Below, in pieces: positions 32,791 to 42,343 of a stretch of 64,000 nucleotides of DNA. Position numbers and translations under genes: made by a program. Within the stretch, counting starts at the first letter, position 1. Each line of letters opens with the position of its first letter. The DNA is taken from positions 248,001-312,000 of the forward strand of contig CAZJHH010000002.1 of assembly GCA_964545875.1 (NCBI GenBank), in the 5' to 3' direction. The notes below the pieces were generated by a model that made no database searches, was not told where the DNA came from, and saw only the letters and a list, made by a program, of their open reading frames with translations. The DNA is from DAIPKP01 sp964545875. Lineage in GTDB: Bacteria; Synergistota; Synergistia; Synergistales; Aminiphilaceae.

Positions 32791-35700
32791 TCACTTGGAA
32801 TTTTTCCAAAATCGCAAGGCGGTTTCATCGAAATGAATAATTCCAAGCTCTCCCGCCCTCGTATCCTTAAGTCCCAGGAAGAAACTCGCCACTTCATCTC
32901 CCACGAGGACATCCTGTGCTCCGGCATCTTCAAGACCCTCCCTCAAGTTCTCTCCTCCGCCAGTGCCTTTCTGGAAGGTAAGTATCACCTGCGTGCCGGG
33001 CTCTTCGTTCCGGAAGGAGTCGTACACGGAAATTCCCCCGATACGAACATTTTGGAATTCCACATACTTTTCATCGGTTCCTTCAAGCCAGTCCGAAGCG
33101 CCGTTTTGCGCGTTCAGCACAAAAAGCTTGGCATTCCCCGACTCCGCCACGCACCTGTCTACGACGTCATCGGGAACAAAGGTCGCCACGAAAAGCCTGC
33201 CGAACATGTCCGACAGGGCCGGGGAAGCGGAAACATATTCACCATCCCCAAGAACGATCTTCCATCCCCAGTATTTTTTGCTCTCATCCTCTTCGTATCC
33301 GCAGGAGGAGTTATCTATTACGAGAACCTCATCTCCGTCATCCATACCCAAAACCTTGAGGTTTTCCATGGCAATGGGGGTATCCGTGCAATCCAGGCCA
33401 CATCCGGCACCGTCACAAAAAGCGCTTACCTTGATGCCGAAGACATACTGATTATCGTTGGTGAGGTTTCCCGAAGGAGTAATAACATCCTTGGTTCCTC
33501 CAAAAAGCCAAACCGCATCGCCAATACTTCCTATGGGCATCTGATAGGGAATAGCCACGGGAGAGCTATCCGTGAGATATACCGGAATTTCATGCTCCCA
33601 CTTATCCATGGCAAGTTCTTCTTTCGCGGCATCATCGTAAAATTTGATACAGTGAATATACCCGTCGCTGTCGGGAGCATAAATTCTGCGGACCGTATCT
33701 CCCCCTGCAGAAATCATGGGGCTTATGGGAGCATAGATCATTCCCATGGATGCAACTTTTTCTCCGAAATAGGGAGCCGAGGGGCTATATTCCGGGGTAA
33801 TTCCCTTTCCCCAGGCGGCATAAATACGTCCATCCTCGAGACCGAAAACATAGATAACGCATCCTCGCGCTGCCGGATCGGCTTCGAGGCGCTCCCGGAG
33901 CCCTCCTCCCATAAACCCCACGCTTCGAGGAGTTTTGCCGGATTCCAGGCGAAGCCTTCCCATGAAGGGGGTGCTCAAGGTAAAAGCGAGATCCCCGTAG
34001 TGTTCCATAGAGCGCTCTGTCAAATACGCATTCGAACAAGAAGGGGCATCATCCGATGCGGCATAGTAACGTTTCGTCTCTTCGTCAAAGAGCCCTTCGA
34101 GGGTGGGGCAATAGCGAAGCTGTGCAGTCGCACTGCCCTCTTTTTCCCCTGCCCAGTGCAGCAGGGCTTGAATGGGATAGCTTTCTTCTTCATCGGGCAG
34201 GAAGGGATTGAGTTGTCCCGTTTCAGGATCCACCGCAGCAGCATTTTCTACAGCCCAGAGAAATTGGGGTTTTGCGGGATCCGTAATTTCCAAGGCATAC
34301 ATGCCATATCCGCCGTAGCCGAGGCACCCTAAAAGAACCGTACCATATCTGGCATTATCTCCGGTTCCCATAAGAACATCTTCCACCGTAAGGGGGCCTC
34401 CGAGAATCTCCCTAGGCACCGCTCTTTCGGCCTTCTGGGGATCATTTCCATACCAGGACCACCGCCAGAAAGAGGGTTCTCCCTCGTCCATCTGCCGTTC
34501 CGCCCGCAATCCCGCTATCCGAGCCCACCGCAGAGCCTGGGGAGGAATGAAGGCCCAGCGTTCTTCTCCGCTATCCACATCGAAACAGTGCAGCATGCCT
34601 TCGCTGGACTGGATATACACACATTCGTCCCTCTCGTCATGTTCATCACGAAAATCTATATATTTTTCATCTCCCCATAGTGCCTGAGGGGGGCCTACCA
34701 CGAGAAGACCGGAGCGTTCCATATCCGCCAGAGGGCTTTCCCGGGGGAGCCAGTTGCTGCAGGATTCTCCCGGTGTCGAGGGGGTTTCACCCCGGTACCA
34801 GCGGATAAAACATTTGGTCTGTGTTCCTATTTCCGGAGCATCTTCATCAATGAGAGTTGCGTCGGAAAGGGCGTAGCGGATACCCAGTTCCTGGGCTACC
34901 GCCTGCCAGTTGGCGGCATCGAAAGCTGTCAGGTTGGTTCCGGGATACCGGCTTCCCCCGCCATGCCAGTTTGCCGTAAGCACCGTACGGCTGGAGGGGA
35001 TTATTTTCGAGGAGGCCTCCCATACAACCTCATCCTTCATCTCCCCCAAAAAGTTTATATTGTATTTTTTTAATGTTCCCGTCCATAAAGCATTTTCGTG
35101 ATATTCACGTCCTGGGATGTACACAAAACCCTCGGATCCCGGTATTCCGGGCCGGGTTACGGGAGTTCCTCCGGAGCCGCTCATCTCTTTGATAGTTGTC
35201 AGAATATCTTCAAAGGCCGCAAAAAGATCGTCAAAATTATCCGCATAGTAGGCGTGGGCAGGAATTCCGTTCTCTATGCCGTCAAAACCGATATCGGCAC
35301 AGAGATCCAAGTCGTCGCGCAATAGCGTATTGTCTGCGGAATTGATAAAACCGATAACCATGGTCCGAACGGGATATTCCATTAGTTCTCCGTCTTTATC
35401 ACGGAAATTTTGCGTTTTATCGTAAAGATCCTTTACAGCTTTTGCTGGAGAAGGTGCGTTGGGATACCATCGGTTTCTGTAATAGCTGTCCGCTCCGTCG
35501 GTCATGACGATAACCCAGTTGGCCTGGCAATACCCGTCATACTCCCCGCTCAGATCTGCAAAAAAATCATACGCCGAAGAAGGCGCTGTCTCGTTATAGA
35601 TTGACGCCGCAAGCGGGGTCGCTCCGTCTGCCCGCAGTTCTCCGTTTGCTTCGGCACCGTCCACCAACGCCACATAATCTTCCCGCATTTCTCCGGTATC

Positions 35701-36480
35701 AGGATCTATGGCGGGGTTTAGAGAGATGCGCGGTGTCCCCATGCCCCGCATGTCCTGATTGTCCGTACTGCCGCCTTCCCATTTAATGAGAGGAGCCTCT
35801 TCAACCCAGCGATATTCATACCAACAGTTCCACCGTGGTCTGCAAACCTGCACTCTTTTATACTTTTCATAGGCATACCAATGTTTGTTCTCTCCCGTAT
35901 AAACGCCTTCAGGTCTGTAATCCTGGGCATATGTGGCGAGGGCAATATTGATTCCCGACATGAGATCTTTTTTCAGCGAAAGGCGATAGAGCACGTTGCG
36001 AAGTATGTAAAGCCTGCTATCGTTGGGAACAAGCAAATGGTTGTACGGAGGGTTCTCTCTGGGGTTGACATATGTATATTCGTCATCCCCCTTGTAGACG
36101 AGTAAAGGATGGTAGTTCGAAGCAACGGAAACATCATTGTTCGACGTATCCGTATCATAGCCCCAGTAATACTCCCAATCCTCTTTGTCGCTGCCTACTT
36201 TCCACGGCCGTCCCCCGTCCCCATCGGTCCAGGTTCCGGTTTTATCCTGAAGCATGGATCCGCTGGTGTCGATGAGAAATAATATGTTGGGAGGATATCC
36301 CTGGGCATAGTCCGAATTCTCGAAGAGGTTTTTCTCCCAGGAGTAGCTCGGCACGGAACCGTCGAAAGAAGGATTTGCAAAAGCAGATCCTCCGGTGACG
36401 CCAAAAAGCAGTATCACCCCAAAAAGAAAGCGAAGATATTTCTGTCCTTCTTTTTTGTTTAAAAAACAATTTTGTTTCAT
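32791..36480 (-). CDS. pilY1: PilY1-like type IV pilus assembly/adhesin protein
   Basis: The 1229-residue exported protein has a signal peptide ending near GSAFA (about residue 35) and an N-terminal von Willebrand A domain with MIDAS motif DTSGSM (71-76) and NWVIVMTDGADS. The C-terminal half is beta-propeller-like, with the PilY1 hallmark CVYIQSSEGMLHCFDVDSGE followed by RWAFIPPQALRW. PilY1 proteins sit at the pilus tip, prime pilus assembly with minor pilins and can bind surfaces in a Ca2+-dependent way. The three minor pilin-like genes just upstream make up the expected partner set. Length and order match Gram-negative pilVWXY1 clusters. Confidence 0.9.
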   Translation of the reverse strand: MKQNCFLNKKEGQKYLRFLFGVILLFGVTGGSAFANPSFDGSVPSYSWEKNLFENSDYAQGYPPNILFLIDTSGSMLQDKTGTWTDGDGGRPWKVGSDKEDWEYYWGYDTDTSNNDVSVASNYHPLLVYKGDDEYTYVNPRENPPYNHLLVPNDSRLYILRNVLYRLSLKKDLMSGINIALATYAQDYRPEGVYTGENKHWYAYEKYKRVQVCRPRWNCWYEYRWVEEAPLIKWEGGSTDNQDMRGMGTPRISLNPAIDPDTGEMREDYVALVDGAEANGELRADGATPLAASIYNETAPSSAYDFFADLSGEYDGYCQANWVIVMTDGADSYYRNRWYPNAPSPAKAVKDLYDKTQNFRDKDGELMEYPVRTMVIGFINSADNTLLRDDLDLCADIGFDGIENGIPAHAYYADNFDDLFAAFEDILTTIKEMSGSGGTPVTRPGIPGSEGFVYIPGREYHENALWTGTLKKYNINFLGEMKDEVVWEASSKIIPSSRTVLTANWHGGGSRYPGTNLTAFDAANWQAVAQELGIRYALSDATLIDEDAPEIGTQTKCFIRWYRGETPSTPGESCSNWLPRESPLADMERSGLLVVGPPQALWGDEKYIDFRDEHDERDECVYIQSSEGMLHCFDVDSGEERWAFIPPQALRWARIAGLRAERQMDEGEPSFWRWSWYGNDPQKAERAVPREILGGPLTVEDVLMGTGDNARYGTVLLGCLGYGGYGMYALEITDPAKPQFLWAVENAAAVDPETGQLNPFLPDEEESYPIQALLHWAGEKEGSATAQLRYCPTLEGLFDEETKRYYAASDDAPSCSNAYLTERSMEHYGDLAFTLSTPFMGRLRLESGKTPRSVGFMGGGLRERLEADPAARGCVIYVFGLEDGRIYAAWGKGITPEYSPSAPYFGEKVASMGMIYAPISPMISAGGDTVRRIYAPDSDGYIHCIKFYDDAAKEELAMDKWEHEIPVYLTDSSPVAIPYQMPIGSIGDAVWLFGGTKDVITPSGNLTNDNQYVFGIKVSAFCDGAGCGLDCTDTPIAMENLKVLGMDDGDEVLVIDNSSCGYEEDESKKYWGWKIVLGDGEYVSASPALSDMFGRLFVATFVPDDVVDRCVAESGNAKLFVLNAQNGASDWLEGTDEKYVEFQNVRIGGISVYDSFRNEEPGTQVILTFQKGTGGGENLREGLEDAGAQDVLVGDEVASFFLGLKDTRAGELGIIHFDETALRFWKNSK

Positions 36481-36526
36481 GGCATCTCACCTCTTCCATG
36501 TTCGGGTTCTCTCGTAATGGTCAAGC

Positions 36527-37204
36527 TTACTCCGCTTTCGGCCGGGTTCGGATTACCCCAATAGAGGAAGTTCGGCTTACCGGGTTCCCCTTTTCGGTCT
36601 CGCTTGTGGCGGTGCAGCGAATCAAAAAAGCACCCCCCCAGGGGTTCCCTATTTCCGGTGAATACGAAGTTCCCCCCGTAGCATTCTCCATGGTCATGCC
36701 TGCAACCTTCTTGACAAGAATTTTCGGGGGTAATCCCTCGACGTACTGTACCGCCCCCCCTGTAACCTCGCGGTAGTTCAAAGCAAAGATTTGCCAGGAA
36801 GCCGTCAGGTTCGAAAGCTCCCCGGTGCCGGAAGGATGAAAATCTACGGAGTAAAGAACTCCATCCGCAGAAATAACAAGCTCTTTTTCCCACCAATTAT
36901 CGAGGCCAGCCCTAAGTACCGTGATTCTCCCGGGCATGTCATCCGCGCTGGTAAGGCCTCCGATAAGTATATCCAAAGAGGCCAGGCCTTGCTGGAGCCC
37001 CTCCTGGGTAGCATCGTAAAGAAGGGCGTTCTGTTTGGCCATTCTCGTGGTTTTCGTGGCGTTTTCCACAATCCAGAGAGCCGCCCCGGTAAGAGCTCCT
37101 CCAATAAGCATGACCATGAGGACGAAGGCCAGACTCATGCCGAGGTGTTTTTTCCGGTTTCCCTTAACTGAAGAATTTTTCGGCATTCTTTCGAAGATTT
37201 TCAA
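36527..37204 (-). CDS. PilX-like membrane-anchored pilus accessory protein
   Basis: The 225-residue protein has one N-terminal hydrophobic helix (LGMSLAFVLMVMLIGGALTG) after a basic stretch, then a soluble domain. It lacks the Glu5 of true prepilins, as PilX-type proteins often do. I chose the TTG at 37204 because GGAGG lies 8 bases upstream and the TTG overlaps the pilW stop as TTGA; an ATG at 37219 is an alternative. Position between pilW- and pilY1-like genes supports a PilX role. Sequence similarity alone would not settle it. Confidence 0.7.
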   Translation of the reverse strand: MKIFERMPKNSSVKGNRKKHLGMSLAFVLMVMLIGGALTGAALWIVENATKTTRMAKQNALLYDATQEGLQQGLASLDILIGGLTSADDMPGRITVLRAGLDNWWEKELVISADGVLYSVDFHPSGTGELSNLTASWQIFALNYREVTGGAVQYVEGLPPKILVKKVAGMTMENATGGTSYSPEIGNPWGGAFLIRCTATSETEKGNPVSRTSSIGVIRTRPKAE

Positions 37205-38079
37205 TTTCGGATCCTCCATATACGTCCCACCGCCACGTGGCGGTAATGCCGTTCCTCCGACGTAAGAGGTTGTTTGCTCGATGGCCATGCCGGAGGCGGC
37301 TCGACCTGATGGCTCAGTTTTTCCTTTCCCCTCGCCAAAAGTACTACCTGAAGAAGCCGGGAGCTATCGTCCCAGTTCACATACATCTTCGAGATATCCT
37401 GAATTTGCATCTCCATGACTTTATCTCTGGAAAGAACAAGATTCCCCTTATAAATCAGAAATTCCACGCCTTTCAGCACGTAAAGGCTGTCGAAGAGGTG
37501 CACCGTATCCATGGATGTACACTGAAGCTGCAGATCTGTATTCGTGGAAGGCGTGGCGGTTACCCTAAAGGGAAGGCGTGAGCCAGGAAAAACTACCCAA
37601 GAGTCCTTGGAAACGAGGTCACTCAAGGATTCTCCTCCGCCAAAGGAAGAACCCGCCTGTACCGTAAGAGAAGCGCTCGAAGTTCCTATGTTTTTCTCTT
37701 CCGTTGCCCCTATGGCGGGCACGGTGGCTCGGGCGGCGAGAACTCGCAGCGCCGTATCACCGGAATATGTACTGATCGGACCATTCCAATTTTTCCAGGC
37801 TGGCGTGGGAGCGATATTGAAAGCCTCCTGAAAATCCGCGCTCGAAATACTGGGCATTCCCATTCCCGCCTGAAGCACGTAGGATTCGATGAGGGTAAGC
37901 CCCATCTCTCCGTTCTGTTGGGCCGCCGCAAGGTCGTCGTGCATATTGAAGTTGCGGAAAAAGGCCACAAAAAGGAGGGATACGGCCCCCATAATGATGC
38001 CCCCGATGATAAGGGTTATGAGAAGCTCCACCAGGGTCATTCCTCGTTTTTTCGAAGGCTTTATTCTTCTCCTGTTCAT
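37201..38079 (-). CDS. PilW-like minor pilin
   Basis: The 292-residue protein has a prepilin leader, basic and ending KKRG, followed by MTLVELLITLIIGGIIMGAV, with the Glu at position 5 after the cleavage site and a hydrophobic assembly helix. The processed protein would be a minor subunit that initiates the pilus with PilV, PilX and PilY1. The remaining domain is not recognisable in detail. It overlaps the following gene and lies 40 bases after the pilV-like gene. Confidence 0.85.
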   Translation of the reverse strand: MNRRRIKPSKKRGMTLVELLITLIIGGIIMGAVSLLFVAFFRNFNMHDDLAAAQQNGEMGLTLIESYVLQAGMGMPSISSADFQEAFNIAPTPAWKNWNGPISTYSGDTALRVLAARATVPAIGATEEKNIGTSSASLTVQAGSSFGGGESLSDLVSKDSWVVFPGSRLPFRVTATPSTNTDLQLQCTSMDTVHLFDSLYVLKGVEFLIYKGNLVLSRDKVMEMQIQDISKMYVNWDDSSRLLQVVLLARGKEKLSHQVEPPPAWPSSKQPLTSEERHYRHVAVGRIWRIRN

Positions 38080-38119
38080 GCTGCACCCCCTCTTTCCCTG
38101 AAAGGGGAAGGTTTTTCCA

Positions 38120-38578
38120 TCAATCTTCCCGTACCACGAGATGGCTGCTGGGCCCTAACTCCCGGGTGAGCCGAAGCGGTTTTTCCCGGCCCAGGACATT
38201 TGTCCAGGAGACCTCCGCCATCGCGTAATCCGGGCTTGCTCCGCAGTCTGGATCGATATTGCCCGTGTGATAAAAACCGAGGGAAATTTCATAAAACCCG
38301 GTAGGGTCCAGATTCAAAACAAATTCCTTCTCTGAAGCATCGAAACTGGCAATTCCTCCGAAGGCCGATGTGCAGGGAGCGCCATAGTTTGCGGATTCCG
38401 CAAGCTCCAGGGCGGAGGAAGCGAAAAACGCCGCCTTGGCCCGCTGGTCCGAAAGCAGCAGCGCCCGGGTGGTGACCACGGGCACCGCCGCCAGGGAGAG
38501 CAGGGCGATAGCGAGAATGACCAGGGATATCAGGGTTTCTATGAGAGAAAATCCTCTGCTGCCCTTGAGATTCCTCAT
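38120..38578 (-). CDS. PilV-like minor pilin
   Basis: The 152-residue protein begins with a short prepilin leader ending SRG, then FSLIETLISLVILAIALLSL, with Glu5 and the usual hydrophobic helix. It would be cleaved by the prepilin peptidase PilD and join the pilus tip complex. It is followed by the PilW-, PilX- and PilY1-like genes and lies 15 bases after the stomatin-like gene, so it may be transcribed from the radA promoter region. Confidence 0.87.
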   Translation of the reverse strand: MRNLKGSRGFSLIETLISLVILAIALLSLAAVPVVTTRALLLSDQRAKAAFFASSALELAESANYGAPCTSAFGGIASFDASEKEFVLNLDPTGFYEISLGFYHTGNIDPDCGASPDYAMAEVSWTNVLGREKPLRLTRELGPSSHLVVRED

Positions 38579-38593
38579 GGCCTTCCTCTCCCC

Positions 38594-39379
38594 TCAGGAC
38601 TTGGAAGAAAGATGCTTTTCGAGAAAGGGCTTCATCATGTCCATGGGAATGGGGAACAGGGTGGTGGAGTTGTTTTCCGCCGCCACTTCCCGAAGAGTCT
38701 GGAGATAGCGCAGCTGAATGGTGATGGGGCTCTGTTCCATGATTTGGGCGGCATCCAGAAGTTTCCGGGAAGCCTGAAGCTCTCCTTCGGCATTGATGAT
38801 CTTGGCCCGGCGATCCCGTTCCGCCTCGGCCTGGCTGGCCATGGCGCGCTTCATGCCTTCCGGAAGTTCCAGTTCCTTCACTTCCACGGCACTCACCTTG
38901 ATACCCCACGGGTCGGTCCGTTCGTCGATGATCTGCTGCAATTCTTCGTTGATTTTTTCCCGGTCCGAGAGCACCTCGTCCAACTCCGCCCGGCCGATGA
39001 CCGCCCGGAGAGTGGTTTGCGAGAGCTGACTCGTGGCAAGCATGTAGTTTTCCACTTCCACCACGGATTTTGCGGGATCCATGACCCGAAAGTAGAGCAC
39101 CGCATTTACCTTGACGGGAACGTTATCCTTGGTGATAACCTCCTGTACCGGCACATCCAGGGTCACTACCCGAAGATCTACCTTGAGAACCCTGTCGATA
39201 AAGGGAATCACGAAGATCAGCCCGGGGCCCTTGGTAGCCACCAGGCGACCAAGACGAAAGACCACCGCCCGCTGATATTCCGGTACGATGCGAATGGCGG
39301 AAAAGAGGAGAATGAAGAGAAGAAGAATTCCCCCAAGGCTGCTGCCGATGGTCCATAAAATTTGCTGAATATAGTACAT
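38594..39379 (-). CDS. SPFH/stomatin-like membrane protein
   Basis: The 261-residue protein has an N-terminal membrane helix (GSSLGGILLLFILLFSAIRI) and an SPFH/band-7 domain (PEYQRAVVFRLGRLV...DRVLKVDLRVVTLDVPVQEVITKDNVPV). A coiled-coil oligomerisation region (AMASQAEAERDRRAKIINAEGE) follows. These scaffold proteins form membrane microdomains and pair with NfeD proteases, whose gene lies directly upstream. The ATG at 39379 has GGGAGG 7 bases before it; a longer frame exists without such a site. Confidence 0.93.
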   Translation of the reverse strand: MYYIQQILWTIGSSLGGILLLFILLFSAIRIVPEYQRAVVFRLGRLVATKGPGLIFVIPFIDRVLKVDLRVVTLDVPVQEVITKDNVPVKVNAVLYFRVMDPAKSVVEVENYMLATSQLSQTTLRAVIGRAELDEVLSDREKINEELQQIIDERTDPWGIKVSAVEVKELELPEGMKRAMASQAEAERDRRAKIINAEGELQASRKLLDAAQIMEQSPITIQLRYLQTLREVAAENNSTTLFPIPMDMMKPFLEKHLSSKS

Positions 39380-39447
39380 GCTGATCCCTCCCAGTCTTTT
39401 ATTCTGCTGCATTTACTAACAGGCACAACATATATTTCCGCTTTTTA

Positions 39448-40797
39448 TCAGGAAGTTGCCTCTTCTTCGGGGAAATTCTCGTTCTCCGGAGCTACCACCA
39501 GAAGAAGCCCTTCACTGCGCACCAGACGCACGGAAGCTCCCGGCGGGATAGTTTTTCCCGAGAGGCTTACCGCCTTCCAATATTCTCCATGATAGAGCAC
39601 CATGCCCTCCGGGTCTAGAGGCTTGATTACTTTTCCTTTTTCTCCCTGAAGCCCTTCGTACCCCGAACGCACGGGTTTTTTAAGCGACCGCCAGACGCCC
39701 CAGGCGGCAAGGAGGAAAAAGCCCGTGAGCACCGCCGCGCCTCCGATCATGAAGGAAAGAGAAAAGTCCAGAAGCTCTCCTCCCGGTGCCCGGAAGAGAA
39801 TGAGACCTCCCACCACCAGGGCCACACTTCCCATAAGGCTCAATATTCCCACCCCTCCCACGAGCAGATCGAGAATCATTACCGCCACTCCCGCCACAAG
39901 GAGAACTACCCCTCCCCAATTGAAGGGAAGCATTCGAAGTCCCAGGGCACCGAGAAGAAGAAGTACCGCCCCGGAAACCCCGAGAACAAACCCTCCGGGT
40001 GAAAGAATTTCGAAGACCACCGCATAGAGTCCCGCAATAAGAAGCAGATAGGCCACATCCGGCCGGGTCACCAATTCCAGAAGCTGTAGCCGGAGAGACA
40101 TGGGACGCTGTTCCACCCGGTATTCCCGGAGATTCAGCACCACTTTTCTCCCTCCCAGAGAAATTTCCCGTCCTTCCAAGCCTGCAAGAAGAGAGTCCAG
40201 GTTTTCTGCAAGAAGATCCGCCACCCCTTCCTGAAGGGCTTCGGGAGCACTCAGAGAGAGGCTGTAACGCACCATACGCTCCGCGGTTATCGTGTTTCGT
40301 CCCCGTTCCTGGGCAAGGCTTCTCATATGTGCCGCAAGATCGTTGGTAACTTTTTCGTTCATGGTGTCCGAAGGAACATCTTCCCCTCCGGCGGTAACGG
40401 GATGAGCTGCCCCTACGTTGGTTCCCGGAGCCATGGCGGCCACTGCCGCAGCTTGAAGAATAAAAGCCCCTGCGGAAGCTGCCTGGGCCCCCTGGGGGGA
40501 AACCCATATCACCACGGGAATGGGAGCGACGAGTAGAGTTTTGGTGATACTGCGCATGGAGGATACCAGCCCCCCGGGGGTGTCGAGTTCCAATACCAGC
40601 AGAACCTCTTCTTTGTACGAAGAGATTTCCTCCAGCACCTCCTGAAGATGGCGTTCCATGGGAAGCCCCACGGAGCCACGAAGAGGGGTTACCACCACCC
40701 GGGTAGCGGCCTCTGCGGAAAGAGTGAAGAGCAGTGTGCACAGCAAGATCGCAGAGGAAAGAGTCTTTTTTTGAAAGGCGGGTCTTCGAAGTTTCAT
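39448..40797 (-). CDS. nfeD: NfeD-family membrane serine protease (stomatin operon partner)
   Basis: The 449-residue long-form NfeD has a signal peptide, then a ClpP-like protease domain (EVLLVLELDTPGGLVSSM; catalytic Ser likely in GAQAASAGAFI near residue 108; candidate Lys in MNEKVTND). Several membrane helices and a C-terminal OB-like NfeD domain (GSVALVV... LQGEKGKVIKPLDPEG) follow. Such proteases cut stomatin-type proteins; the stomatin-like gene follows 68 bases downstream. Its ATG overlaps the radA stop as ATGA. Confidence 0.93.
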   Translation of the reverse strand: MKLRRPAFQKKTLSSAILLCTLLFTLSAEAATRVVVTPLRGSVGLPMERHLQEVLEEISSYKEEVLLVLELDTPGGLVSSMRSITKTLLVAPIPVVIWVSPQGAQAASAGAFILQAAAVAAMAPGTNVGAAHPVTAGGEDVPSDTMNEKVTNDLAAHMRSLAQERGRNTITAERMVRYSLSLSAPEALQEGVADLLAENLDSLLAGLEGREISLGGRKVVLNLREYRVEQRPMSLRLQLLELVTRPDVAYLLLIAGLYAVVFEILSPGGFVLGVSGAVLLLLGALGLRMLPFNWGGVVLLVAGVAVMILDLLVGGVGILSLMGSVALVVGGLILFRAPGGELLDFSLSFMIGGAAVLTGFFLLAAWGVWRSLKKPVRSGYEGLQGEKGKVIKPLDPEGMVLYHGEYWKAVSLSGKTIPPGASVRLVRSEGLLLVVAPENENFPEEEATS

Positions 40798-42146
40798 AGA
40801 ATCACCTCCAAAGCCTGGGTAAGATGAGAAATCCGTACCACTTTGTGTTCCATATCCGGGGGGATGGAGGCTCTTTTGCTTACGTAAGCCTGGGAAAATC
40901 CCAGCCGGAAAGCTTCTTTAAGGCGTTGTTCTCCCTGGGGAATCGGACGGATCTCTCCCGCCAGCCCCACCTCTCCCAGGAAGCAAGTTTTTTCGGGAAG
41001 AGGACGCTCCGCCAGGGAAGACGCCATGGCGAGAGCCAGGGGAAGATCCGCTGCGGGATCTTTAATGTTGAGCCCCCCGGTAACGTTAATGTACATGTCC
41101 GCTTTTTGGGAGGCATAGCCGCAGCGCTTTTCCAGCACCGCCAGTAAAAGCTGCACTCGACTGCTTTCTATTCCCCGGGAGGCCCGTTTGGGATAGGGAA
41201 AGGGGGTTTCGCAGGCCAGAGCCTGAATTTCCATCACAAAGGACCGGCTTCCCTCAAGAACCACTCCGAAGGCTACTCCGGGAATACCTTCCTCCTCCCG
41301 GTTCCAGAAAAGAAGCCCCGGATCGTCCACGGGAAAAAGACCTTCCTGACGCATTTCGAAAAGCCCCATCTCCTGGGTGGAGCCGAAACGGTTCTTGGAT
41401 GCCCGAAGCATGCGAAGGCCCTGATGTTCATCCCCCCCGAAGGTAAGCACCGTATCCACCATATGCTCCAGAAGTTTGGGGCCTGCGATGGCTCCCCCCT
41501 TGGTAACGTGCCCGATGAGAACCAAAGGAACCCCCCGAGCCTTGGCAGCGGCGATACATACTCGGGCGCTTTCCCGCACCTGGGTGGGGGTTCCAGGCCA
41601 AGACTCCACCTCTCCCAATCTCATGGCCTGAACGCTGTCCACCACGAGAAAATCATAGTTTTCCAGGGAGGCGAGAAAAAGTTCGGGGTTTTCTTCCGCA
41701 CAGAGATCGAGAGAGGAAGAAAGAGCGCCTATGCGCTTCGCCCGGGAAGCTACCTGGGAGAGAGATTCTTCTCCGGAAACGTAAAGAATGCGCTTGCCCT
41801 CCCGGGCCATAGCCCCGCATACCTGAAGAAGCAGGGTGGATTTCCCTATGCCCGGATCTCCCGCCAAAAGAGCCGCGCCTCCGGGAACCCATCCTCCTCC
41901 GAGAACCCGATCGAGCTCCTCCATTTCGGAGGAGAGCCGGGAGACTTCCGGAATATCCACTATCTGAACGGGAGAAAACCCCCGAACATCCCGAGGAGCG
42001 ATAACCCCTTTTTCAGAAACCTGCACAACCTCTTCCTCTTCGAGAGTTCCCCATTTGCCGCAGCGGGAACATTTTCCCGCCCAGGAGGAAAAGACTCCGC
42101 CGCAGTCGGAACATACGTATCTGGAATAGCTCTTTTTTTTACTCAA
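40794..42146 (-). CDS. radA: DNA repair protein RadA (Sms)
   Basis: The 450-residue protein processes recombination intermediates as a RecA-like helicase. It has an N-terminal zinc finger (YVCSDCGGVFSSWAGKCSRCGKWG), Walker A GDPGIGKSTLL (about residue 100), the RadA motif KNRFGST and a C-terminal Lon-like domain. The annotated start is the TTG at 42146, which lies 9 bases after GGAGG and gives (M)SKKKSYSRYVC, the normal family N-terminus. A longer frame reaches an ATG at 42233 without a ribosome site, inside the likely leader. Confidence 0.96.
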   Translation of the reverse strand: MSKKKSYSRYVCSDCGGVFSSWAGKCSRCGKWGTLEEEEVVQVSEKGVIAPRDVRGFSPVQIVDIPEVSRLSSEMEELDRVLGGGWVPGGAALLAGDPGIGKSTLLLQVCGAMAREGKRILYVSGEESLSQVASRAKRIGALSSSLDLCAEENPELFLASLENYDFLVVDSVQAMRLGEVESWPGTPTQVRESARVCIAAAKARGVPLVLIGHVTKGGAIAGPKLLEHMVDTVLTFGGDEHQGLRMLRASKNRFGSTQEMGLFEMRQEGLFPVDDPGLLFWNREEEGIPGVAFGVVLEGSRSFVMEIQALACETPFPYPKRASRGIESSRVQLLLAVLEKRCGYASQKADMYINVTGGLNIKDPAADLPLALAMASSLAERPLPEKTCFLGEVGLAGEIRPIPQGEQRLKEAFRLGFSQAYVSKRASIPPDMEHKVVRISHLTQALEVIL

Positions 42147-42224
42147 CCCTCGTATCCTCCGTTCTTTTCCCTTTGAAAGGACTCTCCTAGGCTTTGTCAT
42201 GAGCATTTCGAAAAGTTTTTCTAA

Positions 42225-42253
42225 ATTATACATCCATGAGGATAGGCAGTCGA
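42225..42253 (-). promoter_or_regulatory. Promoter of radA
   Basis: TCGACT (42253-42248), a 17-base spacer and a perfect TATAAT (42230-42225) on the minus strand lie 79 bases before the chosen TTG start. Confidence 0.65.
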
Positions 42254-42260
42254 GAAAGTC

Positions 42261-42289
42261 TTTACATTATTTCAAGCCCATGATATCAT
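42261..42289 (+). promoter_or_regulatory. Promoter of the his operon
   Basis: TTTACA (42261-42266), a 17-base spacer and TATCAT (42284-42289) lie 55 bases before hisD. It sits beside the divergent radA promoter. The short leader shows no His-rich peptide or terminator. Confidence 0.65.
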
Positions 42290-42343
42290 CCCCTCGTTGC
42301 AATAGCCTATCGCTTTAGCATACTACTACAAGAAGGTGATCGT

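Noticed and set aside
42290..42343. Histidine leader peptide before hisD
   Set aside because: The 54-base leader has no ORF with His codons and no terminator hairpin.
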